From the NCBI GenBank assembly GCA_030616695.1, contig JAUWWU010000054.1, positions 1-6,544 on the forward strand: a DNA stretch of 6,544 nt. The letters are read 5' to 3'. This DNA comes from Candidatus Omnitrophota bacterium (GTDB taxonomy: Bacteria > Omnitrophota > Gorgyraeia > JAHIPI01). Below the pieces are notes generated by a model, which saw nothing but the letters and a program-made list of their open reading frames with translations, did no database searches and had not been told where the DNA came from. Positions 4,904-6,544 of the stretch are shown here, piece after piece. The stretch's first letter is position 1. The number at the start of each line of letters is the position of its first letter. Both the position numbers and the translations under genes were made by a program.

Positions 4904-6544
4904 ATGAAATTATTTTTAATTGACGGGAATTCCTTTTGCTATAGGGCATTTTACGCGATCAAGGGTCTTAGGTCATCCCGCGGCGAGCCTACTAACGCCG
5001 TCTATGGATTTGTCTCGATGCTCAGAAAGATCATAAAGGACGAAAAGCCCCACTATCTCGGCGTGACGTTTGACCTTAAGGCGCCGACTTTCCGGCACAA
5101 GAAATACGGAGATTACAAGATCCATCGAAAGCCAATGCCTGAGGAGCTGGTCAGTCAGATGCCTGTGATAAAGGAGGTCCTCAGGGCTTACAATATACCA
5201 ATCTTTGAGATGGAGGGATATGAGGCCGATGACATCCTGGCGACAATAGGAAAAAAATTAGCGGCCAAGTCCCTGGATGTGTATATAGTAACGGGAGATA
5301 AGGACGCCCTTCAGCTCGTCGGCCCGCATCTAAAGGTCTACTCCACTCATAAAGAGGGCCTTATATACGACGAGGGCATGGTAAAGAAAAGATACGGGGT
5401 AGGGCCAGAAAGGATCACGGACCTTATTGCACTTATGGGAGATTCTTCGGACAATATTACCGGCGTCCCGGGTTTCGGAGAAAAGACGGCCGCATCGCTA
5501 ATGAAGAACTTTAAGAATATCGAAGAAATATTGACCGAACCTGCCAAAATCAAAGAAGAGGCAAAGAGGAAACTTTTCATCCAGCACGCCGATAAGGCCA
5601 GGCTCAGCAAAGAGTTGGCGACATTGGACCACAATGTGCCGATAGAAATAAAGCTCGACAAGTTTAAAATAAGGGAGCCGGATACCGAAAAGCTCCTTGA
5701 GATCTTTAAGCGCCTCGAATTTAAAAACCTGGTCAAGGAATACACGCCGGAGCGGGCGCTGGAATCTAAATACTATCTGGTAAAAAAGAAGGCTGAATTT
5801 GAAAAGTTGTCGAAGCGATTAAAAAAAAGTGATCTATTCGCCCTGGATTTCGAGACAACCGGCCCAGACCCCATGACCGCCGCGCCTATCGGCATTTCCT
5901 TTTGCGTTGACGAGGGGAAGGCCTATTACGCGGCTTTTAAAAAAGAAGCTGCGGGCACAATTTTGCCGGCGGATGACGAGGGGCTTGACAGAGATTGGGT
6001 CTTCGGTAAATTAAAAAGTATACTCGAAGACCGCCGTGTCAAAAAAGTAGGCCAGAATATAAAGTACGAATATATCATCCTGCGCAATCACGGCATAGAA
6101 CTTAAAGGCATATATTTTGATACGATGATAGCATCCTACCTCCTGAACCCTTCCAAGCCGAACCATAACCTTGAAGACATAGCCATGGAATATCTGGACT
6201 ACAAGATGGTTCCGCTAAGCCAACTGATAGGCACCGGCAAAACAGAGATCAGTCTCCGGGAAGTCGATGTTAAAAGGGTGTGCGATTACTCTTGCGAAGA
6301 CGCGGACGTTACGTTCAGGCTGATGAAAATCCTGGAGAGGAAGTTGAAAGGCAAAGACCTTTATGAATTATTCATAGAGGTAGAGATGCCGCTGGTAACG
6401 GTCCTTGCGGAGATGGAAATAGAGGGCGTGGCGTTAGATACAAAATTCCTTAAGGAGATGTCGGAGGAGATGGGACGCCGGATCGATGCCATCACCCTGG
6501 AAATATACGAGATGGCCGGCTCCGAATTCAACATAAATTCCCAC
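4904..6544 (+). CDS. polA: DNA polymerase I, N-terminal 547 residues (5' nuclease and proofreading domains); 3' end outside window
   Basis: ATG 4904 begins MKLFLIDGNS, preceded by a weak GAGAG site at 4893-4897. The reading frame is open to the window edge without a stop. Residues 1-285 are the 5'-3' (flap) nuclease: DGNS at 7-10, TFRHKKYGDYK.HR at 62-75, EADD at 107-110, TGDKDALQLV at 130-139, and GDSSDNITGVPGFGEKTA at 179-196 (metal-binding aspartates and helix-hairpin-helix). Residues 290-485 are the 3'-5' proofreading domain with all expected catalytic residues: D315 and E317 in LDFET, D406 in FDTM, and Y462-x3-D466 in YSCEDAD. The domain therefore looks active, unlike in many bacteria where it has decayed. 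From about residue 490 (EMPLVTVLAEMEIEGVALD, EFNIN) the polymerase domain begins; some 350 or more residues should follow. The enzyme fills gaps, removes Okazaki RNA primers and takes part in repair in the cytoplasm. It is functionally unrelated to the pilus genes and has its own promoter. Confidence 0.97.
   Translation, partial: MKLFLIDGNSFCYRAFYAIKGLRSSRGEPTNAVYGFVSMLRKIIKDEKPHYLGVTFDLKAPTFRHKKYGDYKIHRKPMPEELVSQMPVIKEVLRAYNIPIFEMEGYEADDILATIGKKLAAKSLDVYIVTGDKDALQLVGPHLKVYSTHKEGLIYDEGMVKKRYGVGPERITDLIALMGDSSDNITGVPGFGEKTAASLMKNFKNIEEILTEPAKIKEEAKRKLFIQHADKARLSKELATLDHNVPIEIKLDKFKIREPDTEKLLEIFKRLEFKNLVKEYTPERALESKYYLVKKKAEFEKLSKRLKKSDLFALDFETTGPDPMTAAPIGISFCVDEGKAYYAAFKKEAAGTILPADDEGLDRDWVFGKLKSILEDRRVKKVGQNIKYEYIILRNHGIELKGIYFDTMIASYLLNPSKPNHNLEDIAMEYLDYKMVPLSQLIGTGKTEISLREVDVKRVCDYSCEDADVTFRLMKILERKLKGKDLYELFIEVEMPLVTVLAEMEIEGVALDTKFLKEMSEEMGRRIDAITLEIYEMAGSEFNINSH

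Noticed and set aside
5347..5745. Minus-strand open frame of 132 codons inside polA
   Set aside because: It lies wholly within the strongly conserved 5' nuclease domain of polA and has low-complexity Ser/Leu composition typical of antisense shadows.
1..6544. CRISPR arrays, tRNA or rRNA genes, insertion sequences and attachment sites
   Set aside because: No regularly spaced direct repeats, transposase-like frames, terminal inverted repeats or tRNA-like folds were seen in the window.

Overview
The window holds the downstream part of a type IV pilus / type II secretion-like envelope operon, followed by the start of a DNA polymerase I gene. All seven genes are on the + strand. The organism looks Gram-negative: secretins imply an outer membrane. 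The PilO-like fragment resembles the Amuc_1100-type pilus proteins of the PVC superphylum. Together with the PolA N-terminus, mid GC content and frequent ATA (Ile) and AGG (Arg) codons, this suggests a PVC-related uncultivated lineage, with Candidatus Omnitrophota my best guess. That assignment is from recall, not from a search.

Layout. Positions 1-434 are the C-terminal part of a PilO/GspM/Amuc_1100-like inner-membrane component. Positions 443-1180 encode a single-pass PilP/GspC-like protein with two HR-like periplasmic segments. Positions 1195-2250 encode an exported TPR protein that ends in a secretin N0 (STN-like) domain. Positions 2254-3366 and 3369-4463 are two tandem paralogous secretin barrel genes, each with its own signal peptide. 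Positions 4463-4771 encode a small exported protein with a YbjQ/DUF74-like domain. The six genes are packed with gaps of 14 nt or less, or overlaps, and almost certainly form one operon that continues upstream of the window. A 132-nt intergenic stretch with a perfect-consensus sigma70 promoter separates them from polA, which starts at 4904 and runs off the window's end.

How they fit together. The PilO-like and PilP-like proteins would link the inner-membrane platform to the outer-membrane channel. In most systems the secretin is one chain carrying the periplasmic N-domains and the barrel. Here the TPR-N0 part is one gene and the barrel is another, present twice. The split falls inside the small ring-building domain that precedes the barrel, so a channel would need at least two polypeptides to complete that domain. 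This split and duplicated secretin, with a small exported YbjQ-like partner, is the most unusual thing in the window. polA looks like an ordinary housekeeping gene with its own promoter.
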